Position numbers and translations under genes: made by a program. A model generated the notes under the pieces. It was not told the origin of the DNA, did not search any database, and saw only the letters and a list, made by a program, of their open reading frames with translations. A DNA stretch of 64,000 nt from Exiguobacterium sp. 9-2 (GTDB lineage Bacteria > Bacillota > Bacilli > Exiguobacteriales > Exiguobacteriaceae): positions 1,877,127-1,941,126 of the forward strand of contig NZ_CP142850.1 of the NCBI RefSeq assembly GCF_036287235.1, in the 5' to 3' direction. Positions within the stretch are counted from its first letter, which is position 1. Every line of letters begins with the position of its first letter. Shown piece after piece: positions 1 through 6,435 of this stretch.

Positions 1-677
1 TCATCAATATCGACCGTGCCGATATATTTACCACGGCGAATCGTCGTACAGCGATCAGCTACTTCCATGATTTCTTTCAGTTTATGCGTAATGAGGATAA
101 TCGACTTTCCTTCCGCAATCAAGCGATTCATGATTTGAATCAATTCTTTGATCTCTTGCGGTGTCAAAACAGCAGATGGTTCATCAAAGATCAAGATGTC
201 TGCCCCACGGTACAACGTCTTCAAAATTTCAACACGTTGTTGCATTCCGACTGAAATATCCTCGATTTTTGCATCAGGATCAACAGCAAGACCATACTGT
301 TCAGAAATCTGGCGTACCTTTTCACGCGCCGATGCACGATCAATCTTAATCCCTGTACGTGGCTCTGCACCTAAAATGATGTTTTCAGTAACAGTGAAAT
401 TTTGAACGAGCATGAAGTGTTGGTGCACCATGCCGATTCCAAGATCATTCGCGACGTTCGGACTCGTAATATTGACTTTTTCACCACGTACACGAATTTC
501 TCCAGCCTCAGGCTGATACAAACCAAATAAGACGTTCATCAGCGTCGATTTTCCGGCACCGTTTTCACCAAGTAAAGCGTGAATCTCACCTTTCCGAAGC
601 TGGAGCGTGATATTATCATTTGCGACGAAATTGCCAAACTCTTTTCTGATGTTCAGCATCTCAATGACGTATTCCAA
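1..677 (-). CDS. ABC importer ATPase, nucleoside (Bmp/NupO) type, partial
   Basis: ATP-binding subunit of a simple-sugar/nucleoside ABC importer, cut by the left window edge; about 225 residues of a family that is normally near 510 residues with two ATPase domains. Visible in the first domain are Walker A GENGAGKST, a Q-loop (MVHQHFM), the signature SVGMQQRVEI, Walker B ILIFDEP and the switch ITHK. The SVGMQQ signature is typical of ATPases paired with Bmp-family lipoproteins (NupO/YufO, RbsA-like). I chose the TTG at 677, giving MEYVIEML, because GGGAG lies about 9 bases upstream and no better ATG is in frame. It follows the Bmp lipoprotein gene after a hairpin terminator. The permease genes would lie to the left, outside the window. 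Substrate is inferred from the neighbours, most likely purine nucleosides. Confidence 0.9.
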   Translation of the reverse strand, partial: MEYVIEMLNIRKEFGNFVANDNITLQLRKGEIHALLGENGAGKSTLMNVLFGLYQPEAGEIRVRGEKVNITSPNVANDLGIGMVHQHFMLVQNFTVTENIILGAEPRTGIKIDRASAREKVRQISEQYGLAVDPDAKIEDISVGMQQRVEILKTLYRGADILIFDEPSAVLTPQEIKELIQIMNRLIAEGKSIILITHKLKEIMEVADRCTTIRRGKYIGTVDID

Positions 678-700
678 GAAAATCCACTCCCATGTTTAGT

Positions 701-732
701 TTAAAAGGGGAGTCGCAATGCTAGCGACCCCC
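701..732 (-). terminator. hairpin between lipoprotein and ATPase genes
   Basis: Stem GGGGAGTCGC (707-716) with GCGACCCCC (724-732), one bulge and a 7-base loop. On the minus strand it is followed by TTTTAAAC. The U-tract is short, so it is probably a leaky terminator or 3' end protector that keeps the lipoprotein more abundant than the ATPase, a common arrangement in binding-protein operons. Confidence 0.65.
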
Positions 733-742
733 GCTTTCATTA

Positions 743-1816
743 TTATTTAAGTGACGCTTCGTACTCTTTATACTCGTCGTCAGTCGATGGAACTTTAATG
801 TCACCATCGATGATTTGTTTTTTGTACTCTTCGACTTTGTCGAGTGCTTCTTTTGAGACGTTGTCTTTTGAAGGAGCGATATCGACACCGCCGTCTTTTA
901 GACCGAACTCAACGACTTTACCTGCTGGGAAGTTGCCGTCCTTCGTGTCTTTCGCGACTTGCTCTACTGCTGTATCCACACGTTTGACCATCGATGTCAA
1001 TGTGACGTTCTCTGGCATACCTTCTTCGACTTGGTCACGGTCTACACCGATAACCCAAACATCTTCACCGTTCTTTTTACGGTTTTTCGCTTCTGTGAAT
1101 ACCCCTTGTCCAGTACCACCAGCTGCGTGATAGATGACGTCGACTTTTTTACCGTACATACCTGAAGCGATTGCTTGTCCTTTTTCTGCAGCGTTGAAAT
1201 CTTCTGCGTATTGAATTTCGATTTCCGCTTTCGGGTTAGCCGCTTTAACACCTGCTTTAAATCCGCTTTCGAACTTTTTGATCAAGTCCGAGTTGACACC
1301 ACCGACAAATCCAACTTTATCTGTTTTCGTCGTTAGACCTGCAACGACACCAACGAGGAACGAACCTTCGTTTTCTTTGAAGACGATTGAAGCGACGTTT
1401 GGTTTATCGACGACTTGGTCAACGAGTGCGAAGTTGTTCTTTTTGAACTGATCCGCTACTTTACCGATATCTTCAGCCATCAAGAAACCAATCCCGAGAA
1501 TTAAGTCGTATTTTGCACGTGCTAATTGCTGAAGGTTCGGTTGATAGTCTGATTGTTTTGCAGATTGGAGATATTTATAGCCAGTACCTTCTTTTAAGTC
1601 ATTGTCTTTCCCGAACTTTTGGATACCTTCCCAAGCAGATTGGTTGAATGATTTATCATCCACGCCGCCTGTATCTGTAACCATACCTACTTTAAAGCCT
1701 TCTGATTTGCTGCCGCTACCTGAATCTTTCGAATCGTCGTTGCCACCACATGCTGCAAGGACGGAACTCATTGCTAAACCTGTTGCTGCTAATGCGAGAA
1801 GTGACTTCTTTTTCAT
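743..1816 (-). CDS. Bmp-family substrate-binding lipoprotein (nucleoside importer)
   Basis: Extracellular binding protein of 357 residues. It has a lipoprotein signal peptide (MKKKSLLALAATGLAMSSVLAACGG) with lipobox VLAAC, so the mature protein should start at the lipid-modified Cys near residue 22. The body shows Bmp/PnrA family features: VTDTGGVDDKSFNQSAWEG near the mature N terminus (Phe and Trp likely stack on the base), AAGGTGQGVF in the middle and GVDRDQ later. I start at the ATG at 1816 because AAAGGGGA lies 9 bases upstream; the open frame extends further but without a ribosome site. It is closely similar along its whole length to the lipoprotein at 2889-3902, so the two are paralogues. 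Known relatives (B. subtilis NupN/YufN, Listeria TcsA, Treponema PnrA) bind nucleosides; the ligand here is inferred. Confidence 0.92.
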   Translation of the reverse strand: MKKKSLLALAATGLAMSSVLAACGGNDDSKDSGSGSKSEGFKVGMVTDTGGVDDKSFNQSAWEGIQKFGKDNDLKEGTGYKYLQSAKQSDYQPNLQQLARAKYDLILGIGFLMAEDIGKVADQFKKNNFALVDQVVDKPNVASIVFKENEGSFLVGVVAGLTTKTDKVGFVGGVNSDLIKKFESGFKAGVKAANPKAEIEIQYAEDFNAAEKGQAIASGMYGKKVDVIYHAAGGTGQGVFTEAKNRKKNGEDVWVIGVDRDQVEEGMPENVTLTSMVKRVDTAVEQVAKDTKDGNFPAGKVVEFGLKDGGVDIAPSKDNVSKEALDKVEEYKKQIIDGDIKVPSTDDEYKEYEASLK

Positions 1817-1910
1817 CTGGAAAAATCCCCTTTCGAATATGGTCATACAAAGTTCAAGACTACGTCTAGCACCTGAGGCTGGCGATGAGGAGCGTTACGT
1901 AGGTTTTGAC

Positions 1911-1924
1911 GGGAAGCGCTTTCA
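1911..1924 (-). promoter_or_regulatory. cre-like site upstream of first Bmp gene
   Basis: Minus strand TGAAAGCGCTTCCC matches the CcpA consensus TGWAANCGNTNWCA at 12 of 14 positions. It lies about 95 bases before the start codon of the lipoprotein gene, just after the GntR gene. Better matches stand before the paralogue (3926-3939 and 4055-4068), which makes this weaker one more credible. Confidence 0.4.
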
Positions 1925-1946
1925 GTATTCATCCTAAAACAATGGC

Positions 1947-2666
1947 TCACACACGTTTACGGATGACGTGGAAATCGAACTTATCTGCTCGGAAATAGTT
2001 CGCTGAAAAAAGAACGGAACGGTCGAGCTCATCATAATGCGTCTGACGCAAAGCGAGCAGAGGTTGGTCCGTATGTAATTGTTCAGCGATTTTCGGATCA
2101 ATACGCGGCTCGATATGCGTCACAGCATGTGTGACACGTCGTCCGAGTTCTTTTTCTAAAGCATCAAACAATGATGTCGAAGAGGTGAACTGCTCTTCAT
2201 TTTTAATATAATGGCTTGGAATCTTATCGATACAATAGACGACAGGAACATCTCCTGCGAGCCGGATTCGTTCGATTCGATATACCAATTCATCCGGACC
2301 AAGTTGAAAGCGTTCTCGGTCGCGTTCAGTCGGTTGGACCATCTCGGATGATAGCACTTCTGAGGTCGGAATCATGCCTGCGCGCGCGATCATCTCTGTC
2401 ACGCTGTATAACTCCTCGATACCAGAAGTAAACGGTGGTCTTGCATTGATAAACGTACCGACACCGTGTTTACGGATGACAATGTTCTCATCTTCAAGAA
2501 TTCGTAATGCCTCTCGAAGAGTAGCTCGACTGACGCCAAGTTGCTTTGAAAGTTCAAACTCTGAAGGGAGCTTCTCGCCTTCCTTGTAAACGCCGTCATC
2601 GATGTCTGACTTGATTTTTTCAATCACACGTAAATAAAGCAAACGATGATCTAGTTTAATCGACAT
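1947..2666 (-). CDS. ymfC: GntR/HutC-family regulator (YmfC-like)
   Basis: Transcription regulator of 239 residues. The N-terminal winged helix (about 1-75) carries the GntR pattern with KLPSEFELSKQLGVSRATLREALRILE followed by the wing GVGTFI. The remainder is a UTRA ligand-binding domain ending in LLALRQTHYDELDRSVLFSANYFRADKFDFHV. I start at ATG 2666 (MSIKLDHRLL) because GGAG lies 10 bases upstream. In Bacillus the ymfC regulator also follows spoIIIE, so synteny supports the name. Here it sits between two Bmp lipoprotein genes and upstream of their ATPase, so it probably controls that importer and itself; palindromes flanking its promoter and that of the upstream Bmp gene are candidate operators. 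Effector unknown. Confidence 0.88.
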   Translation of the reverse strand: MSIKLDHRLLYLRVIEKIKSDIDDGVYKEGEKLPSEFELSKQLGVSRATLREALRILEDENIVIRKHGVGTFINARPPFTSGIEELYSVTEMIARAGMIPTSEVLSSEMVQPTERDRERFQLGPDELVYRIERIRLAGDVPVVYCIDKIPSHYIKNEEQFTSSTSLFDALEKELGRRVTHAVTHIEPRIDPKIAEQLHTDQPLLALRQTHYDELDRSVLFSANYFRADKFDFHVIRKRV

Positions 2667-2703
2667 GACGCATCTCCATCCTCTATCTAGTTGTAACCAG
2701 TGC

Positions 2704-2715
2704 TCAGACTTCTGA
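2704..2715. promoter_or_regulatory. candidate GntR operator, downstream of ymfC promoter
   Basis: TCAGACTTCTGA, arms TCAGA/TCTGA around CT. It lies in the 5' untranslated region, about 25 bases downstream of the -10 box at 2740-2745. Related sequences occur at 2786-2800, 3992-4003 and 4031-4042, and nowhere else that I noticed in the window. Confidence 0.55.
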
Positions 2716-2739
2716 CGTATGAGAACTCCAGCCAAGATA

Positions 2740-2768
2740 AGTATATGACGCTTAACACAATCCTGCAA
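2740..2768 (-). promoter_or_regulatory. ymfC promoter
   Basis: Sigma-A-like: -10 TATACT (2740-2745, 5/6 to consensus), -35 TTGCAG (2763-2768, weak) and a 17-base spacer. Candidate operators lie on both sides, which fits autoregulation. Confidence 0.55.
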
Positions 2769-2785
2769 TCATTTTGTAACAGGTT

Positions 2786-2800
2786 AGAAGTCTGACTTCT
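2786..2800. promoter_or_regulatory. candidate GntR operator, upstream of ymfC promoter
   Basis: AGAAGTCTGACTTCT is a perfect 15-base palindrome (7-base arms and one central base). It contains the AGTCTGA/TCAGACT element shared with the site at 2704-2715. It lies 17 bases upstream of the -35 box. Confidence 0.55.
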
Positions 2801-2840
2801 GGCGCTTTTGTAACCCTTTTCATAACGTAATCAATAATGG

Positions 2841-2872
2841 AAGAAAATAGGGCATTCTACCTAAGAATGCCC
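2841..2872 (-). terminator. terminator after second Bmp gene
   Basis: Nine-base perfect stem GGGCATTCT (2850-2858) with AGAATGCCC (2864-2872), 5-base loop, followed on the minus strand by TATTTTCTT. It separates the 2889-3902 lipoprotein gene from ymfC, so the two are separate units. Confidence 0.85.
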
Positions 2873-2888
2873 TTTACCTTTTCAACGC

Positions 2889-3902
2889 TTATTGCTCAGG
2901 TACTTCGATTTTCCCTGAAACGACAGCCGCTTTTGCTTTCTCAAGCGCAGTCATCGTCTTCTTCGAGATTTTTTCAGATGGGATGATATCAACGCCGTCT
3001 TCTTTCAGACCATAACGAACCGTTTTACCACCTTCGAGTTTTCCCTCTTTCGCTGCGTTAGCTGTATCTTCAACTGCGCGGTCGACACGTTTGATGACCG
3101 ATGTTAACGTCACGTCTTCCGGCATACCTTCTTCTTTTTGATCACGGTCGACACCGATGACCGATACATCTTCTCCATTTTTCTTACGGTTCTTCGCTTC
3201 TGTGAAGACACCATTTCCTGTACCGCCTGCTGCTGGGAAGATGATATCCGCTCCTTTACCGTACATGCCGGCTGCGATGGCTTGACCTTTTTCAGGTGCT
3301 GCGAAGTCCTCTGCGTACTGAACATCGATTTTGATTTTTGGATTGACGGATTTCGCTCCAGCTTCGAAACCAGCTCGGAACCGCTCGATGACGTCCATTT
3401 TCATGCCACCGACGAAACCGATGTGATCTTTTTTCGTCTCCATAGCAGCAACGATCCCTGCAAGATACGCCCCTTCATTTTCCTTAAATGTAATCGATGT
3501 GACGTTTTTCCCTTCAACGACATTATCAACGATTGCAAATTGTGTATCCTTGAATTGATCTGCTACGGTCTTAACATCTTCATTGAATGTATTCCCGATA
3601 CCGAAAACGAGATCTTCTCCACCACGTGCAAGACGTGACAAGTTCGGTTGATAATCTTGTTGTGATTTAGACTGTAAATAAGAGAACCCTTCATTTTGCT
3701 TGAGTTTGTTATCTTTACCGTACGCTTGCAGACCTTCCCAAGCTGATTGGTTGAACGATTTATCATCGATTCCACCTTTATCCGCTACCATAGCGACAGA
3801 GAACTGATCTTTTTGGTCAGCTTTCTCACCTGAACCGCCGCAGGCTGCAAGTCCAACTGTTGCTACTGACATCATCGATACGATTACCTGTTTTTTCTTC
3901 AT
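2889..3902 (-). CDS. second Bmp-family substrate-binding lipoprotein
   Basis: Paralogue (337 residues) of the protein at 743-1816. It has a signal peptide and lipobox (VGLAAC near residue 20) and the same family landmarks: VADKGGIDDKSFNQSAWEG, AAGGTGNGVF and GVDRDQKEEGMPEDVTLTS. I start at the second ATG (3902, MKKKQVIV) because AGGAG lies 9 bases before it; the ATG at 3911 directly abuts that ribosome site and is unlikely. It is a single-gene unit with its own promoter, cre-like sites and terminator, and no permease or ATPase of its own next to it. It may feed the same importer as its paralogue with a different ligand preference or expression level. Nucleoside binding is inferred from the family. 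Confidence 0.92.
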   Translation of the reverse strand: MKKKQVIVSMMSVATVGLAACGGSGEKADQKDQFSVAMVADKGGIDDKSFNQSAWEGLQAYGKDNKLKQNEGFSYLQSKSQQDYQPNLSRLARGGEDLVFGIGNTFNEDVKTVADQFKDTQFAIVDNVVEGKNVTSITFKENEGAYLAGIVAAMETKKDHIGFVGGMKMDVIERFRAGFEAGAKSVNPKIKIDVQYAEDFAAPEKGQAIAAGMYGKGADIIFPAAGGTGNGVFTEAKNRKKNGEDVSVIGVDRDQKEEGMPEDVTLTSVIKRVDRAVEDTANAAKEGKLEGGKTVRYGLKEDGVDIIPSEKISKKTMTALEKAKAAVVSGKIEVPEQ

Positions 3903-3925
3903 ATCATCCATCTCCTCTGCATTTA

Positions 3926-3939
3926 TGAGAGCGCTTTCA
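3926..3939 (-). promoter_or_regulatory. cre site between promoter and Bmp start
   Basis: Minus strand TGAAAGCGCTCTCA fits the CcpA consensus TGWAANCGNTNWCA at every position. It lies 24 bases before the start codon and downstream of the -10 box, a position where CcpA blocks elongation. Confidence 0.65.
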
Positions 3940-3991
3940 TTATCTATTTGTGAAAAAGTCGCTCCCAGCCCTCATGTTGAAGGTCGGTCAC

Positions 3992-4003
3992 TCATATGTC
4001 TGA
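3992..4003. promoter_or_regulatory. candidate GntR operator at the Bmp -10/+1
   Basis: TCATATGTCTGA, a diverged copy of TCAGACNTCTGA inside the wider CTCA-N6-TGAG palindrome (3991-4004). It touches the -10 box (4003-4008) on its downstream side, so a bound repressor would cover the start point. Confidence 0.45.
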
Positions 4004-4031
4004 GTATGCCAAAAAAAATATTGAAAATCAA
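4003..4031 (-). promoter_or_regulatory. promoter of second Bmp gene
   Basis: Extended -10 TGGCATACT (hexamer 4003-4008), -35 TTGATT (4026-4031), spacer 17. Candidate operators abut both ends. Confidence 0.6.
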
Positions 4032-4042
4032 CAGACGTCTGA
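4031..4042. promoter_or_regulatory. candidate GntR operator at the Bmp -35
   Basis: ACAGACGTCTGA contains the perfect 10-base palindrome CAGACGTCTG (4032-4041), directly upstream of the -35 box. It is the cleanest short copy of the motif. Confidence 0.55.
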
Positions 4043-4054
4043 CAACTATTTTCA

Positions 4055-4068
4055 TGAAAGCGATTTTA
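4055..4068. promoter_or_regulatory. second cre-like site upstream of Bmp promoter
   Basis: TGAAAGCGATTTTA matches the CcpA consensus at 13 of 14 positions and lies about 25 bases upstream of the -35 box. Confidence 0.45.
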
Positions 4069-4175
4069 TTTTATTTTTGTCTTTTTTCCTTCCTTTCATT
4101 TCTAATTTTCTCATCTCATATACGACTCCTGTGTCATTTTTTTGAGCACATTATACGTTCATCCATATATATCCA

Positions 4176-4217
4176 TTATTTTAATAAAAAAGAATCACGG
4201 TGGATACCGTGATTCTT
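4176..4217 (-). terminator. ftsK terminator
   Basis: Perfect 12-base stem AAGAATCACGGT (4190-4201) with ACCGTGATTCTT (4206-4217), 4-base loop, then TTTTATTAAAATAA on the minus strand. It begins directly after the ftsK stop codon. Confidence 0.9.
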
Positions 4218-4219
4218 GA

Positions 4220-6367
4220 TTAACGTCCCATGACGCGGCGTGGTTTTGATCCTTCAGAAGGACCAATCAGACCATTTTCTTCTAGAGCATCAATCAACCG
4301 GGCAGCTCGGTTGTAGCCGATACGATACTTTCGTTGAATCATCGACGTCGATGCCGTCTCTTGGGTCAGAATGAACTGGACGACCTCATCATAGAGTGAG
4401 TCATCGACCTCTGTTTCACCTTCAGGTACATCTTTTGGAATCATCGCTTCAACATACTGCGCTTTTTGTTGACTGATGACATGATTGACAACCTTCTCGA
4501 CTTCTTCGTCTGATAAGAACGCACCTTGTACACGGACGGGTTTGTTCATGCCGTTACCGAGCAACAACATATCCCCTCGTCCAAGCAATTTATCAGCACC
4601 TCCCGTATCAAGGATCGTCCGTGAATCCGTCGCACTCGACACACTGAAGGCGATACGTGACGGAATATTCGCTTTGATGACACCAGTGATGATATCAACA
4701 CTTGGTCGCTGGGTCGCGATAACCATGTGAATCCCAGCTGCTCGCGCCATTTGTGCAAGTCGCATGATTGCATCTTCAACTTCGTTTGACGCGACCATCA
4801 TCAAGTCGGCTAACTCATCAACGATGACGACAATATACGGTAATCGTTGATGCACTTTTTCCTCTGCGTTCATCTTATCGATTAGTGCATTGTAGCCTTC
4901 GATGTTGCGCGCTCCGTTTTGACTGAAAATCTCATAACGACGTTCCATTTCCGAGACGACCTGTTTTAACGCCTGCGCCGCCTTTTTCGGATCGGTGACG
5001 ACCGGTGCCAAAAGATGAGGAATACCGTTGTAGACGTTTAATTCGACCATTTTCGGGTCAATCATCATCAGGCGGACTTCATCCGGTCGAGCTCGCATCA
5101 AAATTGAGACGATCATCCCGTTAATGCAGACCGATTTACCGGAACCGGTCGAACCGGCAACTAAGACGTGTGGCATCTTATTCAGCTTTGCTGTCACCGT
5201 CTCACCAGAAATGCTTCGTCCGAGTGCGACGAGCAAACGATCATTGTCGGATTGAACGCTCTCCGCTCCTAACACTTCTCGAAGTGATACCATGGCGACT
5301 TCACGGTTTGGCACCTCGATTCCGACAGCCGCTTTACCAGGAATCGGTGCTTCGATTCGAATATCTTTCGCCGCTAACGCAAGCGCTAAATCATCGGCGA
5401 GTCCTGTGATCCGACTAAGCTTGATACCTTGTTTTGGTTCAATCTCATACTTCGTGACACTTGGTCCGAGATGAATCTTCAACACTTTCGCTCCGATCCC
5501 GAACGATTTTAAGGTCGCAATCAATTTCGTCGCATTATCCTTTAGTCGCTTATTCTCACCCGATAAGTCTTTGGACGTCGGCTCTGCTAATAAATCAAGC
5601 GACGGCAATTGATATCCGTCCGGTGTCTCCGTCATCGTCAGTGGTCCTTGTGTCTCCGCTGCTTGCGGTTCAACGTGATCCGTAAAGCCGATAATTGGAA
5701 CGTCTTGAATGTTGACCGAAGGATCCTCTGCTTCTTGCTCTGTTTCGATTGGTTCCTCAACAGTTGCTGGTCGCAACGTCTTTGCTTTTTTCTCGCGGAC
5801 CGGTTTCGGTGTCAGGTCTTTTTCGATCCGAGGACGAGGTGTCCGTTCACGATTACGAAATTCTTCTGCGCGTTCCCGCAGTCCAAGCCATAGCTCTCCA
5901 TAAAATGAAGGGTGTAGTAGATGAACAGCTGCGCCGATGAAGAACAGACCAATCAAGAAGGCACCGCTACTTGAAATGTAATATGCTGCGTTTTGATAGA
6001 GCCATCCATTGAGAATACCACGCGGTGCTCCGAGCATTAGATCAATCCAGACGACTGAACCCATTAGTAGCATCGACCATGCCCATTTCTGAGCCCGTGA
6101 CGCGTTCGATAGTAGCAAGAGTAGCACGGCACCTATCCCGCCGTATAATAAGGAACCGAACTGACCGATTAATCGTTCTCCTCCATCAGCTAGCGCCAGT
6201 CCGACTTTCCCGAATTCCCCAAATGCGAGAACGAAGGCAAGTAGTGAAACGATTGCGATGATGGTCGCATATGTACGATACGCAATCGGCTGACGTTGTT
6301 TCTTCGCTGCCGGTCGTTTCCGTGGCGGCGTTTTTTTTCGTACGGTTTTTCGTTTCGTCGTCGCCAT
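4220..6367 (-). CDS. ftsK: FtsK/SpoIIIE-family DNA translocase
   Basis: Membrane-anchored ATP-driven DNA pump of 715 residues that moves chromosome ends away from the closing septum. It has a basic N terminus, about four membrane segments in the first 170 residues, a charged linker, then the motor with Walker [15 protein letters not shown] and Walker [12 protein letters not shown]. The C-terminal gamma winged helix ([22 protein letters not shown]) reads the polarity sequences. Start ATG 6367 has AGGAGGG 7 bases upstream. Synteny (rnj on one side, ymfC on the other) matches B. subtilis spoIIIE. Since no spore genes are seen, a vegetative FtsK/SftA-like role is more likely. It ends at a strong terminator and follows the RNase J terminator by 16 bases, so it may depend on readthrough. 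Confidence 0.95.
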   Translation of the reverse strand: MATTKRKTVRKKTPPRKRPAAKKQRQPIAYRTYATIIAIVSLLAFVLAFGEFGKVGLALADGGERLIGQFGSLLYGGIGAVLLLLLSNASRAQKWAWSMLLMGSVVWIDLMLGAPRGILNGWLYQNAAYYISSSGAFLIGLFFIGAAVHLLHPSFYGELWLGLRERAEEFRNRERTPRPRIEKDLTPKPVREKKAKTLRPATVEEPIETEQEAEDPSVNIQDVPIIGFTDHVEPQAAETQGPLTMTETPDGYQLPSLDLLAEPTSKDLSGENKRLKDNATKLIATLKSFGIGAKVLKIHLGPSVTKYEIEPKQGIKLSRITGLADDLALALAAKDIRIEAPIPGKAAVGIEVPNREVAMVSLREVLGAESVQSDNDRLLVALGRSISGETVTAKLNKMPHVLVAGSTGSGKSVCINGMIVSILMRARPDEVRLMMIDPKMVELNVYNGIPHLLAPVVTDPKKAAQALKQVVSEMERRYEIFSQNGARNIEGYNALIDKMNAEEKVHQRLPYIVVIVDELADLMMVASNEVEDAIMRLAQMARAAGIHMVIATQRPSVDIITGVIKANIPSRIAFSVSSATDSRTILDTGGADKLLGRGDMLLLGNGMNKPVRVQGAFLSDEEVEKVVNHVISQQKAQYVEAMIPKDVPEGETEVDDSLYDEVVQFILTQETASTSMIQRKYRIGYNRAARLIDALEENGLIGPSEGSKPRRVMGR

Positions 6368-6383
6368 ACGTCATCCCTCCTGA

Positions 6384-6427
6384 TAAAAAAACGGCTCAGT
6401 GGACCAGGTATTGGTCAATCTGAGCCG
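6384..6427 (-). terminator. terminator between rnj and ftsK
   Basis: Long interrupted stem CGGCTCAG (6392-6399) with CTGAGCCG (6420-6427), inner arms GGACCA/TGGTC(A), followed on the minus strand by TTTTTTTATC. It leaves no room for a separate ftsK promoter downstream. Confidence 0.85.
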
Positions 6428-6435
6428 CTCGTTTG

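Larger units (their letters stand above)
3903..4219. other. 317-base intergenic control region
   Basis: AT-rich region without a convincing gene. It holds, from right to left, the ftsK terminator, a pyrimidine-rich stretch, a cre-like site, two GntR-type palindromes around a promoter, and a second cre-like site just before the ribosome site of the Bmp gene. A 95-codon plus-strand frame here (3925-4212) runs over all of these elements and is rejected. Confidence 0.7.

Noticed and set aside
1857-1867. AGACTACGTCT as a further GntR operator before the first Bmp gene
   Set aside because: Arms match AGAC/GTCT but spacing differs from the other sites and no promoter is clear there.
3925-4212. 95-codon plus-strand frame in the intergenic region
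   Set aside because: Covers the promoter, cre sites, palindromes and ftsK terminator; composition is that of AT-rich non-coding DNA.
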